From: Comamonadaceae bacterium
Lineage (GTDB): Bacteria > Pseudomonadota > Gammaproteobacteria > Burkholderiales > Burkholderiaceae_C
Reading direction: 5' to 3'
DNA: 34,829 nt
Assembly (NCBI GenBank): GCA_003599455.1
Contig: QZKF01000035.1
Location: 1-34,829 of the forward strand
Part shown: positions 17,394-26,794 of the stretch, piece after piece
Position numbering within the stretch: the first letter of the stretch is position 1
How the letters are laid out: each line of letters opens with the position of its first letter
The notes under the pieces: generated by a model
The model's database searches: none
Told to the model about the DNA's origin: nothing
Seen by the model: only the letters and a program-made list of their open reading frames with translations
Program-made: the position numbers and the translations under genes

Positions 17394-18368
17394 TTAGAAG
17401 AGGTTGTCCTGGTCGGCAAACAAACTCATGACCGACTCACCCGAGGCGATGCGCGCAATGGTCTCGGCCATCAGCGGCGCCACGGAGAGCTGGCGAATCT
17501 TGGAACAGGCCTGCGCGGCCTGCGACAGGGGAATGGTGTTCGTCACCACCACCTCGTCCAGGGCGCTGCCCTTGGCGATGCGTTCGATCGCCGGACCCGA
17601 GAAGATCGGGTGCGTGCAATACGCATACACGTTTTTGGCGCCGCGTTCCTTGAGCACCTCGGCGGCTTTGACCAGCGTGCCGGCGGTGTCGATCATGTCG
17701 TCCATGATCACGCAGTTGCGGCCGTCGATGTCGCCGATCACGTGCATCACTTCGGACACGTTCGCTTTCGGGCGCCGTTTGTCGATGATGGCCATGTCGC
17801 AGTTGAGCTGCTTGGCCAGGGCGCGGGCGCGCACCACGCCACCCACGTCGGGCGAGACGATCAGCACGTCGGGGTAGTTCTTCTGGCGCAGGTCGCCCAG
17901 CAGCACCGGCGAGGCGTAGATGTTGTCGACCGGGATGTCGAAGAAGCCCTGGATCTGGTCGGCGTGCAGGTCCATGGTCAGCACGCGGTTCACACCGACC
18001 GTCTGCAGCATGTTGGCGACCACCTTGGCCGAGATCGGCACGCGGCTCGAGCGCGGGCGACGGTCCTGGCGGGCATAGCCGAAATACGGAATCACCGCGG
18101 AAATGCGCTCGGCCGAGGCGCGCTTGAGCGCGTCGACCATGATGAGCAGTTCCATCAGGTTCTCGTTGGTCGGCGAGCAGGTGGACTGGATCACGAACAC
18201 GTGGCGCGCGCGCACGTTCTGCGTGATCTCGACCGTGACTTCACCGTCCGAGAACCGGCCCACGTTGGCCGCGCCGAGCTGGGTGCCCAGGTGTTGGGCG
18301 ATCTCGGAGGCCAGCACCGGGTTGGCATTGCCGGTGAAGATCATGAAATCCGGGGGCTGAACTTGCAT
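17394..18368 (-). CDS. prs: Ribose-phosphate pyrophosphokinase
   Basis: A 324-residue enzyme that makes PRPP from ribose 5-phosphate and ATP for nucleotide, His and Trp synthesis. Visible motifs include the regulatory-flap region [10 protein letters not shown], the ATP site [21 protein letters not shown] near residue 100, the catalytic [17 protein letters not shown] near 135, and the PRPP-binding loop [18 protein letters not shown] near 225. The length is typical. It sits between tRNA-Gln and rplY on the same strand; the terminator after the tRNA suggests prs has its own promoter in the roughly 45 bases before its start. Confidence 0.97.
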   Translation of the reverse strand: MQVQPPDFMIFTGNANPVLASEIAQHLGTQLGAANVGRFSDGEVTVEITQNVRARHVFVIQSTCSPTNENLMELLIMVDALKRASAERISAVIPYFGYARQDRRPRSSRVPISAKVVANMLQTVGVNRVLTMDLHADQIQGFFDIPVDNIYASPVLLGDLRQKNYPDVLIVSPDVGGVVRARALAKQLNCDMAIIDKRRPKANVSEVMHVIGDIDGRNCVIMDDMIDTAGTLVKAAEVLKERGAKNVYAYCTHPIFSGPAIERIAKGSALDEVVVTNTIPLSQAAQACSKIRQLSVAPLMAETIARIASGESVMSLFADQDNLF

Positions 18369-18412
18369 GGTGTTCCCAGCGGTTTGAACGACGGCCCCGA
18401 GGGAACGCCGTC

Positions 18413-18436
18413 AAAAAAGGGCCATCCGCGGGTGGC
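18413..18436 (-). terminator. Intrinsic terminator between tRNA-Gln and prs
   Basis: On the minus strand GGCCA-CCCGCGGA-TGGCC is followed by a C and six T. It lies 31 bases after the CCA end of tRNA-Gln and 45 bases before the prs start, so it most probably ends the ispE/tRNA transcript. The stem is short but GC-rich with a proper U tract. Confidence 0.75.
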
Positions 18437-18466
18437 CGTTCCGGTACGTGTTGTGGTTGAACAGGG

Positions 18467-18543
18467 TGGCAGGGGAGGAAGGACTCGAACCCTCGCATGC
18501 TGGAATCAAAATCCAGTGCCTTTACCAACTTGGCGACTCCCCT
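18467..18543 (-). tRNA. tRNA-Gln (anticodon TTG)
   Basis: A 77-base cloverleaf on the minus strand with encoded CCA. The acceptor stem AGGGGAG pairs with CTCCCCT, followed by G73 and CCA. The anticodon arm is CTGGA-TTTTGAT-TCCAG, giving TTG at the anticodon. The T arm holds GGTTCGAGTCC. It lies between ispE and prs, its usual position in beta- and gammaproteobacteria. Confidence 0.97.
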
Positions 18544-18634
18544 ACGCAGGTCGGTTGTGCAACGTGAAGTCGAACAACCCACCCAAAAATGTCGCAGGTT
18601 GCACAACCACTGCCCGGGCTGTGCGCTGCCGATT

Positions 18635-19531
18635 CTAATCGGTGCACCAGTCGAGCAATGGATGGACATCCATGTTGCTGCATTCACGGACCGTCCAGTC
18701 GCCAGAGGCGCCCGTCAGGCTCGTTGTCTGCGGCAGATGTGCAAACACCGCGGTTCCCGATCCGGTCATGCGCCCTTGCAAACCCTGGCCCTGGAGCCAT
18801 TGAATGCAAAGCCCCACTTCGGGGCACAGCGCCTGCGCCACGGGCTGAAGGTCGTTGTGTCCGAGGTCCAGAATCTTCTGGAGATCGAGCAGCGCATCTT
18901 CACGCGAGTCGTTTGCAGCAAAGCCTTGGATTGTAGCAGTTTTCGTGTCGCGTTTGAGCTCCGGCGAGCCGAAGATGCGTTGTGTGGACGCCCCGCCAGC
19001 GGGTTTGGCGACCACGAAACGCGCCGCCGGCAAGGACACGGCGGTGAGCCGCTCGCCCACACCCTCGACCCAGGCGTTGCGCCCGCCGATGAAAAACGGC
19101 ACGTCGGCACCGAGTTGCAGGCCGATCGCCGCCAGTTGGGCGCGTTTCAACCCCAGGCCCCAGAGGCGGTTGAGCGCCAGCAGGGTGGTGGCCGCGTCCG
19201 ATGAGCCACCGCCCATGCCAGCTTCTGCGGGCAGGCGCTTTTCCAGCCCGATGTGCACGCCCAGCCGGCAGCCGGTGGCCTGTTGCAGCGCCCGGGCAGC
19301 GCGCACCGTCAGGTCTTCGGCCGGCAGATGGCCGGGCGTGAGGTCTTCGCGGCCGATGGCGCCATCGGTCCGCAGCTCGAAGTGCAGGTGGTCGCACCAG
19401 TCGATCAGCATGAAGACCGACTGCAGCAGGTGGTAGCCGTCGGCGCGGCGCCCGGTGATGTGCAGGAACAGGTTGAGCTTGGCGGGGGCCGGCACGTCCA
19501 GCAGGCGCCGCAGAGGTGCGTCCCGGGTCAT
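18635..19531 (-). CDS. ispE: 4-diphosphocytidyl-2-C-methyl-D-erythritol kinase
   Basis: A 298-residue GHMP kinase of the non-mevalonate isoprenoid pathway; it phosphorylates CDP-ME at the 2-hydroxyl. PAPAKLNLFLHITGRRADGYH (residues 14-34) is the N-terminal signature, LPAEAGMGGGSSDAATTLLAL near residue 100 the ATP-binding GHMP loop, and GRMTGSGTAVFA near 262 the third motif. The ATG overlaps the lolB stop (ATGA), so both are translated together. It precedes tRNA-Gln and prs on the same strand, the standard order. Confidence 0.97.
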   Translation of the reverse strand: MTRDAPLRRLLDVPAPAKLNLFLHITGRRADGYHLLQSVFMLIDWCDHLHFELRTDGAIGREDLTPGHLPAEDLTVRAARALQQATGCRLGVHIGLEKRLPAEAGMGGGSSDAATTLLALNRLWGLGLKRAQLAAIGLQLGADVPFFIGGRNAWVEGVGERLTAVSLPAARFVVAKPAGGASTQRIFGSPELKRDTKTATIQGFAANDSREDALLDLQKILDLGHNDLQPVAQALCPEVGLCIQWLQGQGLQGRMTGSGTAVFAHLPQTTSLTGASGDWTVRECSNMDVHPLLDWCTD

Positions 19532-20022
19532 GGCTGGAACACGACGCGCAATTCGGCCGTGGGCAGGGGGGCCGAACGCCGCGCCGTGATGCGCCCCTGC
19601 GCCTGGCGCGTCAGATCGGCCTGCCAGCCGGGCACCTCGCCCTGCTCGCCGCGCAGCCAGCCGAACAGCGCGGTCACGGGCACGGCGGTGCCGCTGAGCT
19701 CGGTGGTGAGCTCGTCCAGGCTGCCGCGCCGGGTGATCTGGCCGCCCTGGCGCAGCTCGGCGCTCTGGGGCGTCCAGACCACGGTGGCCAGGGTGTTGCC
19801 CAGTGGTGACACCAGTTGCAGCTCGCCCGCGGCGGGGGCGCCGCGCAGGTCGAAGCCCGCGGAAAACGATTGTGGAGGCGCGCTGTCGACCTGCAGGGCC
19901 AGGCGGCCGCTCCAGACCGCCTCGCCTGGCAGGGCGACAGGCCGGGGCGTGGCGCAGGCCGACAGCAGCGCGGCCGACAGCATCGCGGCGGCCCAGGCCT
20001 GGCCGCGGGCTTGCACCTTCAT
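19528..20022 (-). CDS. lolB: Outer-membrane lipoprotein insertion protein LolB (short form)
   Basis: A 164-residue lipoprotein expected to receive lipoproteins from LolA and insert them in the outer membrane. The signal peptide ends in the lipobox LLSAC with the lipidated Cys near residue 23, followed by ATPRP. The body has the LolB beta-strand features WSGRLALQVDS, GELQLVSPLGNTLATVVWTP and LFGWLRGEQGEVPGW. It is shorter than E. coli LolB (about 207 residues) but normal for this bacterial group. The start overlaps the TPR gene's stop, and it overlaps ispE by four bases; the lolB-ispE order supports the call. Confidence 0.88.
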   Translation of the reverse strand: MKVQARGQAWAAAMLSAALLSACATPRPVALPGEAVWSGRLALQVDSAPPQSFSAGFDLRGAPAAGELQLVSPLGNTLATVVWTPQSAELRQGGQITRRGSLDELTTELSGTAVPVTALFGWLRGEQGEVPGWQADLTRQAQGRITARRSAPLPTAELRVVFQP

Positions 20023-21785
20023 GGCTTGACTTGCAGGCGCTTCAGGGTGCCCTGCAGGGTCTCGTTGTCGGACGAGAGCAGCAGGCCTTCGCGCCAGATC
20101 TTCAGGGCCTGCTCGCGCTGGCCCCGCACCCAGAGCACCTCGCCCAGGTGGGCCGCGATCTCGGGATCGGGGCGCTTGCCATAGGCAGCCTGAAGGATTT
20201 CGAGTGCCCGCACGGTGTTGCCCATGCGGAACTCCACCCAGCCCAGGCTGTCCTGGATGTACGCGTCTCCCGGCGCGAGGGCGACCGCCTTTTCAATCAG
20301 CTGTTTCGCTTCGGGCAAGCGCATGTTGCGCTCGGCCAGCGAATAGCCCAGCGCGTTGTAGGCGTGGTGGTGGTCGGGCTTGGCGGCGATGAGCTGGCGC
20401 AGCAGCTTTTCCATGTCGGCCAGCTTGCCCGCTTTCTCCGCCATCATGGCCTGGTCGTAGATCAGGTCGGTGTCGGTCGGGAACCGGGCGGCGGCCTCGC
20501 TGTAGACCTCGTAGGACTGCTGCCAGGCCTTGAAGTCCCGCAGCAGCTGGGCTTCGGCCACCAGCTTGAGGCGCGCGTCTTCGGGGCGGCGCTCGGGCTG
20601 GTTGCGCAGCAGGGCACGGGCCTGCGGCATCTGCCCCTGGCGGGCCAGCAGCGAGGCGCGCCGCATCTGTGCGGCCATGATGTCTTCCGCGTTCTCGATG
20701 CGGTCCAGCCAGGCGCTGGCGCCGGCAAAGTCCTTCTGCTTTTCCGCGATCTGGGCCATCAGCAGATAGGCCTGCGTGAGGCCCCGGGCCGAGCGCTCGT
20801 CGCCCGCCTGCCGTGCCAGCACCATGTATTTCTGCAACGAGGCCGTGGCCGCGGGCAAGGTGTTGTCCTGCACCTGCAGCGAAGCCAGCAACAGCCAGGG
20901 CTCGGCCTGTTCCGGCTGGCGCGTGGTGAGGGTCTGGAGTTGGGCCCGTGCTTCGTTGTCGCGTTGCAGATCCAGCAGGATGCGCGCATACGCCAGGGCG
21001 ACCGCGCTGTCACCCGCCGTGGCGCTGTGGCTGGCCTGCAGCTGTTGGCGCACCAGGGTTTCGGCGTCGCCCTGTCCGCGCTCCATCAGTTCCAGTGCGA
21101 GCAGGGCGGGGTAGGGCGAGGCGGGGTCGATGACGTGCCCCTCGCGCGCCGAGGCCAGGGCCTGGGGCAACTGGTCCTGGGCCAGTTCCATGCGGCCCAC
21201 GGTGGTCCAGGCCGCCGCGGCATGGAACGGTTGCTTGAGCGAAGGTGCCAGCGCTTCGCGCACCACGGAGGCGGCCAGGGCCTTGTCGGTGACGCGCCCA
21301 TAGGTCTGGGGAATGGCGTTGATGGTGTCGTTGCGGTCGGTCACGCTGCTGGCCTGCAGGATGGACTGCAGCACCGGGCCGGTCTCGGCCACGCGGTTCA
21401 GGGCCAGCAGGATCTGCAGCACGAAGCGGTTGGCTTCCTGGCTGCCGGGCAGTTCCTGCGACCAGGCGCGCGCCGCGGTCAGCGCGGCCTCTCCCGAGCG
21501 GGCCTGCAGCGCGACATCGACCGCGCGGCGGTAGAGCTCCGGGTCCTTCTGCTTGCGGGCCGCGTCCAGGATCAGCGAGTAGCCGGTGCCGGGCTCCCCC
21601 GCGCGCACGTTGATCTCGCCCAGCAGCAGCTGGTAGAACAGCGGCGCGTTCAGGGCCGAATTGGTGACCGATTCTTCGGTGGCGGGGGTCGCCGCGGCCG
21701 GGGCCGTCGAAGCGGGGGTCTGCGCGGCGGCGGCGAAGGCCAGGCCCATCAGAACCAGGGTCGCGGTGCGGTGCAGGGTATTCAT
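20019..21785 (-). CDS. Secreted tetratricopeptide-repeat protein
   Basis: A 588-residue protein with a Sec signal (TLVLMGLAFAAAAQ, residues 8-21) and an Ala/Thr/Pro-rich linker, then TPR-type helical hairpins through almost the whole length. The clearest repeats are near the C-terminus: AYNALGYSLAERNMRLPEAKQLIEKAVALAP, then IQDSLGWVEFRMGNTVRALEILQAAY and AAHLGEVLWVRGQREQALKIW. Such proteins act as periplasmic scaffolds. Its stop overlaps the lolB start by four bases, so a link to envelope assembly or lipoprotein traffic is plausible, though not shown. Its start is 92 bases from the divergent mutM gene. Confidence 0.85.
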   Translation of the reverse strand: MNTLHRTATLVLMGLAFAAAAQTPASTAPAAATPATEESVTNSALNAPLFYQLLLGEINVRAGEPGTGYSLILDAARKQKDPELYRRAVDVALQARSGEAALTAARAWSQELPGSQEANRFVLQILLALNRVAETGPVLQSILQASSVTDRNDTINAIPQTYGRVTDKALAASVVREALAPSLKQPFHAAAAWTTVGRMELAQDQLPQALASAREGHVIDPASPYPALLALELMERGQGDAETLVRQQLQASHSATAGDSAVALAYARILLDLQRDNEARAQLQTLTTRQPEQAEPWLLLASLQVQDNTLPAATASLQKYMVLARQAGDERSARGLTQAYLLMAQIAEKQKDFAGASAWLDRIENAEDIMAAQMRRASLLARQGQMPQARALLRNQPERRPEDARLKLVAEAQLLRDFKAWQQSYEVYSEAAARFPTDTDLIYDQAMMAEKAGKLADMEKLLRQLIAAKPDHHHAYNALGYSLAERNMRLPEAKQLIEKAVALAPGDAYIQDSLGWVEFRMGNTVRALEILQAAYGKRPDPEIAAHLGEVLWVRGQREQALKIWREGLLLSSDNETLQGTLKRLQVKP

Positions 21786-21877
21786 CGGGTCATGATAATG
21801 GAAGGGTTTCAGGGCACGTTGATGTGTGATCCGAAGACCGCACCGGCGTTCCGGCTCTTCCCCAATTCATTCCACAC

Positions 21878-22693
21878 ATGCCCGAACTGCCCGAAGTTGA
21901 AGTGACGCGCCGCAGCTTTGCCGACCGCATTGCGGGCGCACAAGTGCGTGCGCTGCAACTCGGAAAGCCCTTGCGCTGGCCCCTGGGTTGCGACCCGGCC
22001 GAGCTGGCGGGGCGCCAGGTGCGATCGGTGGCGCGGCGCGGCAAGTACCTGCTGGTGCACCTGGACGAGGGCCTGCTGCTGGTGCACCTCGGCATGTCGG
22101 GCAGCCTGCAGTTCGCCACCAGCCTGCCGCCGCGCGGGGTACACGACCATTTCGAGCTGCAGACCAGCCAGGGCATGCTGCGGCTGCACGACCCGCGGCG
22201 CTTCGGTGCGGTGGTGTACGCCTCCTCGCTGGACGATGCGCGCGCGCTCAAGCTGCTGGGCGGCCTGGGTGTGGAGCCGCTCGAGGCCGGCTTCGATCCC
22301 CTCTCGTTCCACCGCGCGCTGCAACTGCGCCGCTCGGCCATCAAGCAGGTGCTGCTGGCGGGCGACATCGTCGTGGGCGTGGGCAATATTTACGCGTCCG
22401 AGGCGCTGTTCATGTCGGGCATCCGCCCCACGCTGCGCGCCGACCGCCTGAGCAAGCCCCGCGCGGCGCGGCTGCACGCGGCGATCGTGCAGGTCTTGCA
22501 GCGGGCGGTGGCGCTGGGCGGCAGCACGCTGCGCGATTTCTCCAGCGCCGAAGGGCAGAGCGGCTACTTCCAGCTCGATGCCATGGTCTACGGCCGCGAG
22601 GGACTGCCTTGCCGGGTGTGTGGAACGCCGATCCAGGCGATCAGGCAAGGCCAGCGGTCCACATTCCTGTGCCCGGCATGTCAGAAAAAATGA
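21878..22693 (+). CDS. mutM: Bifunctional DNA-formamidopyrimidine glycosylase/AP lyase (Fpg)
   Basis: A 271-residue base-excision repair enzyme that removes 8-oxoguanine and formamidopyrimidines from DNA. The N-terminus PELPEVE provides the catalytic Pro2 and Glu3 after Met removal; Lys58-type HLGMSGSL is near residue 72. The helix-two-turn-helix [12 protein letters not shown] is near 168, and the C-terminal zinc finger is C-x2-C-x16-C-x2-C in CRVCGTP...FLCPACQKK. All key residues are present. It is followed after 113 bases by a dynamin-like GTPase gene and then mutY. Confidence 0.97.
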   Translation: MPELPEVEVTRRSFADRIAGAQVRALQLGKPLRWPLGCDPAELAGRQVRSVARRGKYLLVHLDEGLLLVHLGMSGSLQFATSLPPRGVHDHFELQTSQGMLRLHDPRRFGAVVYASSLDDARALKLLGGLGVEPLEAGFDPLSFHRALQLRRSAIKQVLLAGDIVVGVGNIYASEALFMSGIRPTLRADRLSKPRAARLHAAIVQVLQRAVALGGSTLRDFSSAEGQSGYFQLDAMVYGREGLPCRVCGTPIQAIRQGQRSTFLCPACQKK

Positions 22694-22806
22694 TGCGCCA
22701 ACAGAGTGCGTCGGGCGCCTCTGTGGCCGGCTGTCGGGCTCCCGGACCGGCCAGCTTTCTCCGGTGTGCCGATGCTATATTGGCCGATTGACAGAGAATC
22801 AAGGCC

Positions 22807-24753
22807 ATGAGCTTCAATCAGGAATTTGATCAGCACGGTGTGTGGCGCAAGCAGTTTGCCTTGCGCCTGAAGCTCCTGTCCGAATGGCTGACCGACCACG
22901 ACCTGATGGAGTCGGGTGTGCGCGAGCGCCTGGACCAGCTGCACGCCCAGGTCAAGAACGACAAGATCATGGTGGCCTTCGTGGCCGAGTTCTCGCGCGG
23001 CAAGTCCGAGCTGATCAACGCCGTCTTCTTCGCCGGCTATGGCCGCCGCATCATGCCGGCGAGCGCGGGCCGCACCACCATGTGCCCAACCGAACTGGGC
23101 TACGACGCGGAAGTGCCGCCCTGCCTGCGGTTGTTGCCGATCGAGACGCGCCTGCAGCCGCAGTCGCTGCTGGACTGGCGCAACGCCCCGGACAAGTGGG
23201 AGCGCGTCGACCTCGACGTGAACAACCCCAAGCAACTCGCGCGCGCGATCGAGAAGGTGGCCGAGGTGCGCCGCGTGACGCAGGCCGAGGCCGCAGCGCT
23301 GGGCTTCTGGCACGACGAGGTGCCCGAAGACAACCCGCTGCCCGGCGCGGACGGCCTGATCGAGGTGCCCAAGTGGCGCCATGCCCTGATCAACATGGCA
23401 CACCCGCTGCTCAAGCAAGGCCTGGTGATCCTCGACACCCCGGGGCTCAACGCGATCGGCGCCGAGCCCGAGCTCACCGTGAGCCTGCTGCCGCAGGCGC
23501 ATGCGGTGGTGTTCATCCTCGCCGCCGACACCGGCGTGACCAAGTCCGACCTCACGATCTGGCGCCAGCACCTCTCGGTGCTGGGCGAGGGCCGCGAGTC
23601 GCGCCTGGTGGTGCTCAACAAGATCGACACCATGTGGGACGCGCTGAGCTCGCCCGAGCAGGTGCAGTTGCAGATTGCCTCGCAGCGCACCGACTCGGCC
23701 GACATCCTGGGCCTCTCGCCGCGCCAGGTGCTGGCCGTGTCGGCGCAGAAAGGCCTGCTGGCCAAGGTCCACCGCGACAAGAAATTGCTGGAGGCCAGCA
23801 ACCTGATGGAACTGGAGACCGCGCTCGGCGTGGACCTGCTCGGCCAGCGCCGCAAGATCCTCGGCGCGGCCGTGGCCAATGGCATCCAGTCGCTGCGCTC
23901 GGAGACCGGCCGCATGGTGCACACGCGTGCGCGCGATCTGGTGGAGCAGATCCAGGAGCTCGAAGGCCTGCGCGGCAAGAACACCGGTGTGATCAAGCAG
24001 ATGCGCCTGCGCATCGAACAGGAGCAGGCCGACTTCGATGCCAGCGGCGCCAAGATCCAGGCCGTGCGCTCGGTGCACCTGCGCCTGCTGAAAGACCTGT
24101 TCGCCATGCTCAGCTCCACCCACCTCAAGACCGAGGTGGCCACGCTGGGCAAGGCGCTCAAGCAGCCCGGCATCAAGCTGGGTGTGCGCCGCGCCTACGA
24201 CCACACCTTCGACCGCCTGCGCTCCGACCTGGTCAAGGCCGATCGCATGGCGGGTGACATCCAGTCGATGCTGGAAGGCAGCTTCAAGAACCTCAACGCC
24301 GAGTACGGCTTCTCGCTGCAGGCGCCCACGCCGCCGCGCCTGGGGCAGTACGTGAAGGACCTCGACCTGATCGAGAAGAGCCACCTGCAGTACCTGAGCC
24401 TGGGCAATGCACTGCGGCTGGCCCAGCCCGAGTTTGCCGAGCGCCTGGCGCGCGCCCTCATGAGCCGGCTGCGCGTGGTGTACGACACCGCGGTCAACGA
24501 GGTGGAGCTCTGGAACAAGTCCGCCGCCGCCCAGCTCGACGCTCAGTTGCGCGAGCGCCGCCGCAACTTCAGCCGCCGCATCGAGGCGGTGTCGCGCATC
24601 CAGCAGGCCGCCGGTGGGCTCGACGAGCGCATCCGCGAACTGCAGTCGCACCAGGCCGAGCTCAACCTGCTCGACGCCAAGCTGGCCGAGTTGACCGACC
24701 ACCTGCTGGCCGCCCCCGAAGAAGAACAGCCCGACGAAGCCCTCGCTGCATGA
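22807..24753 (+). CDS. Bacterial dynamin-like GTPase
   Basis: A 648-residue large GTPase of the dynamin superfamily. The G1 loop reads AEFSRGKSEL near residues 60-69: the usual first Gly of GxxxxGKS is Ala, but the Ser-x-GKS core is kept. G2 may be the Thr in GRTTMCPTEL, G3 is DTPGLNAIG near 215, and G4 is LNKID near 275. The C-terminal half is helical and charged (LVEQIQELEGLRGKN, MRLRIEQEQADFD, then IRELQSHQAELNLLDAKLAELTD), like a dynamin stalk. No clear membrane-spanning helix is seen. The stop overlaps the mutY start by four bases, so the two are made together. Function is unknown; membrane remodelling or stress protection are family-level guesses. Confidence 0.88.
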   Translation: MSFNQEFDQHGVWRKQFALRLKLLSEWLTDHDLMESGVRERLDQLHAQVKNDKIMVAFVAEFSRGKSELINAVFFAGYGRRIMPASAGRTTMCPTELGYDAEVPPCLRLLPIETRLQPQSLLDWRNAPDKWERVDLDVNNPKQLARAIEKVAEVRRVTQAEAAALGFWHDEVPEDNPLPGADGLIEVPKWRHALINMAHPLLKQGLVILDTPGLNAIGAEPELTVSLLPQAHAVVFILAADTGVTKSDLTIWRQHLSVLGEGRESRLVVLNKIDTMWDALSSPEQVQLQIASQRTDSADILGLSPRQVLAVSAQKGLLAKVHRDKKLLEASNLMELETALGVDLLGQRRKILGAAVANGIQSLRSETGRMVHTRARDLVEQIQELEGLRGKNTGVIKQMRLRIEQEQADFDASGAKIQAVRSVHLRLLKDLFAMLSSTHLKTEVATLGKALKQPGIKLGVRRAYDHTFDRLRSDLVKADRMAGDIQSMLEGSFKNLNAEYGFSLQAPTPPRLGQYVKDLDLIEKSHLQYLSLGNALRLAQPEFAERLARALMSRLRVVYDTAVNEVELWNKSAAAQLDAQLRERRRNFSRRIEAVSRIQQAAGGLDERIRELQSHQAELNLLDAKLAELTDHLLAAPEEEQPDEALAA

Positions 24754-25844
24754 GCCGCGGGGTTCCGTCGCCGGACACAGGCGGGCGGGCCGTGCCCGCC
24801 TCCTTCGCACCCCTGCTCATCCAGTGGCAGCGCCACGCGGGCCGCAGCGGTCTGCCGTGGCAGCACACGCGCGACCCGTACCGTGTGTGGCTGTCCGAGG
24901 TGATGCTGCAGCAGACCCAGGTCAGCACCGTGCTGTCCTACTACCCCCGTTTCCTTGAGCGTTTCCCTGATGTGGCCAGTCTGGCGAACGCGCCGGCGGA
25001 CGAGGTGATGGCGCTGTGGAGCGGCCTGGGCTACTACAGCCGGGCGCGCAACCTGCACCGCTGCGCGCAGGCGGTGATGAACGACCACGGCGGTGCGTTT
25101 CCCGCCACGGCCGAACGCTTGCAGACCCTGCCGGGCATTGGCGCCTCCACCGCCGCGGCGATCGCGGCGTTCTGCCACGGCGAGCGCATCTCCATCCTCG
25201 ATGGCAACGTGCGGCGCGTGCTGGCGCGTCTGCTGGCGTTCGATGGCGATCTGGCGCAGACGAAGCCGCAGCGCGAACTCTGGTCGCTGGCCCAGGCCCT
25301 GCTGCCGCCCGCGCCGACGCCGGACGACATGACGGCCTACACCCAGGGCCTGATGGACCTCGGCGCCACGGTCTGCCTGCGCGCCAGGCCGCTGTGCGCG
25401 CGCTGCCCGGTGCAGTCGGTGTGCCATGCGCACGGCGCGGACCAGGTGCAGCGCTACCCCGTCAAGACCCGCCGGCTGCAGCGGCGCTTCGAGAGCTGGT
25501 GGCTGTTGCTGGTCCGCGCGTCCACGGGTGATGGGCCGCATCGTTTCTGGCTGGAGCGTCGGCCCGAGAGCGGCATCTGGGCCGGGCTGTATTGCCCCCC
25601 CGTGTTCGCCGATGAGCCGGCGCTGTTGGCTGCGCTGCCTGCACCGGCGCGCTCACGCGTGCAGGCACTCGAACCGGTGGCCCACAGCCTCACGCACCGC
25701 GAGCTGCGCCTGCATCCGCTGCTGCTGACGGTGGAGGCGGGCATGAACGGTTTGCCGCCCGGGCAATGGGTGAGCGCTTCGGCCCTGGCCGAGCATGGCC
25801 TGCCGGCGCCCGTGCGGCAGCTGCTGCTGGCGCTGCCAGACTAG
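24750..25844 (+). CDS. mutY: A/G-specific adenine DNA glycosylase
   Basis: A 364-residue repair enzyme that removes A mispaired with 8-oxoguanine, completing the pathway begun by MutM. The N-terminal catalytic part has LPWQHTRDPYRVWLSEVMLQQTQV near residues 36-59, with the catalytic Glu in LSEVMLQQT. The helix-hairpin-helix LPGIGASTAAAIAAF is near 128 and the catalytic Asp follows in ILDGNVRRVLAR. The [4Fe-4S] site is C-x6-C-x2-C-x5-C (CLRARPLCARCPVQSVC) near 210, and a NUDIX-like 8-oxoG recognition domain follows. Translation is coupled to the dynamin gene. It converges on rapZ. Confidence 0.97.
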   Translation: MSRGVPSPDTGGRAVPASFAPLLIQWQRHAGRSGLPWQHTRDPYRVWLSEVMLQQTQVSTVLSYYPRFLERFPDVASLANAPADEVMALWSGLGYYSRARNLHRCAQAVMNDHGGAFPATAERLQTLPGIGASTAAAIAAFCHGERISILDGNVRRVLARLLAFDGDLAQTKPQRELWSLAQALLPPAPTPDDMTAYTQGLMDLGATVCLRARPLCARCPVQSVCHAHGADQVQRYPVKTRRLQRRFESWWLLLVRASTGDGPHRFWLERRPESGIWAGLYCPPVFADEPALLAALPAPARSRVQALEPVAHSLTHRELRLHPLLLTVEAGMNGLPPGQWVSASALAEHGLPAPVRQLLLALPD

Positions 25845-25861
25845 GGCGAGCAGACCCTAGT
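25840..25861. terminator. Inverted repeat spanning both stop codons of mutY and rapZ
   Basis: ACTAGGG and CCCTAGT form a perfect 7-bp inverted repeat around an 8-base loop. The TAG stop of mutY lies in the left arm and the TAG stop of rapZ (other strand) lies in the right arm. There is no T tract on either side, so it would be a weak terminator at best; it may be a block between convergent messages. Confidence 0.35.
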
Positions 25862-26774
25862 TCAGTTCGGCTGCCTGGCTGGCCGGCCCTGGCCAGTTGT
25901 CGTCCTCGCGGTGTCGCACGCGCGTGGACCACTCCGCGGCAAAGGCGCTCGCCAGCCGCTCCACCAGATACACCGACCGGTGCTGACCACCGGTGCAGCC
26001 GATCGCCACCGTGACGTAGCTGCGGTGGTCGCGCAGCATCAAAGGCAGCCAGTGGCCCAGGAAGCCGGTGATCTGTTGCTCCATCTGCACCACCTCGGGC
26101 TGGGCCGCAAGGTAGGCCGCCACGGGTGCGTCCAGCCCGCTCAGGGCTTTGAGCTCGGGCTCGTAGTGCGGGTTGGGCAGCATGCGCACGTCGAACACGA
26201 AGTCCGCGTCCATGGGGATGCCGCGCTTGAAGGCAAAGGACTCGAACACCAGCGTGAGCGGCGCCTGTGTGGCGCCCAGCAGATCCTTGATCTGGCTGCG
26301 CAGGCGCGTGGGGCGGATCAGGCTGGTGTCCAGCACCAGCGCCTGTTCGCGCAGTTCGGCCAGCAGCTCGCGCTCGTGCTCGATCGCGTCGGTCAGCGCC
26401 CGGTGCTGGTCGTGCGCCTGCTTGAGCGAGAGCGGGTGCAGGCGGCGCGTTTCGGAAAAACGGCGCACCAGGGTTTCGGTGGTGGCGTCGAGAAACACCG
26501 TGGTGAGGTGGACCGGTCGGCTGGCGTGCTGCTGCAGTTGCGCCAGGCGCCGGGGCAGGCCGGGCAGGGAAGCGGCACTGCGCACGTCCATCGCGATGGC
26601 CACCCTGGGTGCCTGGTGGCTCTGCTCCAGTTCGATGAAGGACTCGAGCAGTTCGGGCGGGAGGTTGTCGACGCAGTAGAAGCCCACGTCTTCGAGCGCG
26701 GTGAGCGCCACCGATTTGCCCGAGCCGGACATGCCGGTGATCAGGACCAGGTGGATGGGTGTGTCGGTGATCAT
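25857..26774 (-). CDS. rapZ: RNase adapter protein RapZ
   Basis: A 305-residue nucleotide-binding protein that, in E. coli, brings the small RNA GlmZ to RNase E and so tunes amino-sugar synthesis. The Walker A motif [19 protein letters not shown] is at residues 14-32, followed by [11 protein letters not shown]. The C-terminal RNA-binding domain contains [23 protein letters not shown], and the stretch near 265 is [20 protein letters not shown]. It follows recN on the same strand by 20 bases. E. coli rapZ is in the rpoN operon; here it travels with recN, and no rpoN or PTS gene is in view. Confidence 0.95.
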   Translation of the reverse strand: MITDTPIHLVLITGMSGSGKSVALTALEDVGFYCVDNLPPELLESFIELEQSHQAPRVAIAMDVRSAASLPGLPRRLAQLQQHASRPVHLTTVFLDATTETLVRRFSETRRLHPLSLKQAHDQHRALTDAIEHERELLAELREQALVLDTSLIRPTRLRSQIKDLLGATQAPLTLVFESFAFKRGIPMDADFVFDVRMLPNPHYEPELKALSGLDAPVAAYLAAQPEVVQMEQQITGFLGHWLPLMLRDHRSYVTVAIGCTGGQHRSVYLVERLASAFAAEWSTRVRHREDDNWPGPASQAAELN

Positions 26775-26794
26775 GGGTAGCAGTGGGCGAACGC

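Noticed and set aside
17304..18638. 444-codon plus-strand frame opposite prs
   Set aside because: His/Val/Arg-rich antisense translation; prs and tRNA-Gln account for the region.
22725..22752. GGCCGG...CCGGCC hairpin after mutM as a terminator
   Set aside because: No T tract follows and the loop is long; in this GC range such stems arise by chance.
22776..22781. TATATT as a -10 box for the dynamin-like gene
   Set aside because: No acceptable -35 hexamer at 16-18 bases; a single hexamer is insufficient support.
22681..24810. 709-codon minus-strand frame opposite the dynamin-like gene
   Set aside because: Antisense shadow; the plus strand has a full GTPase motif set.
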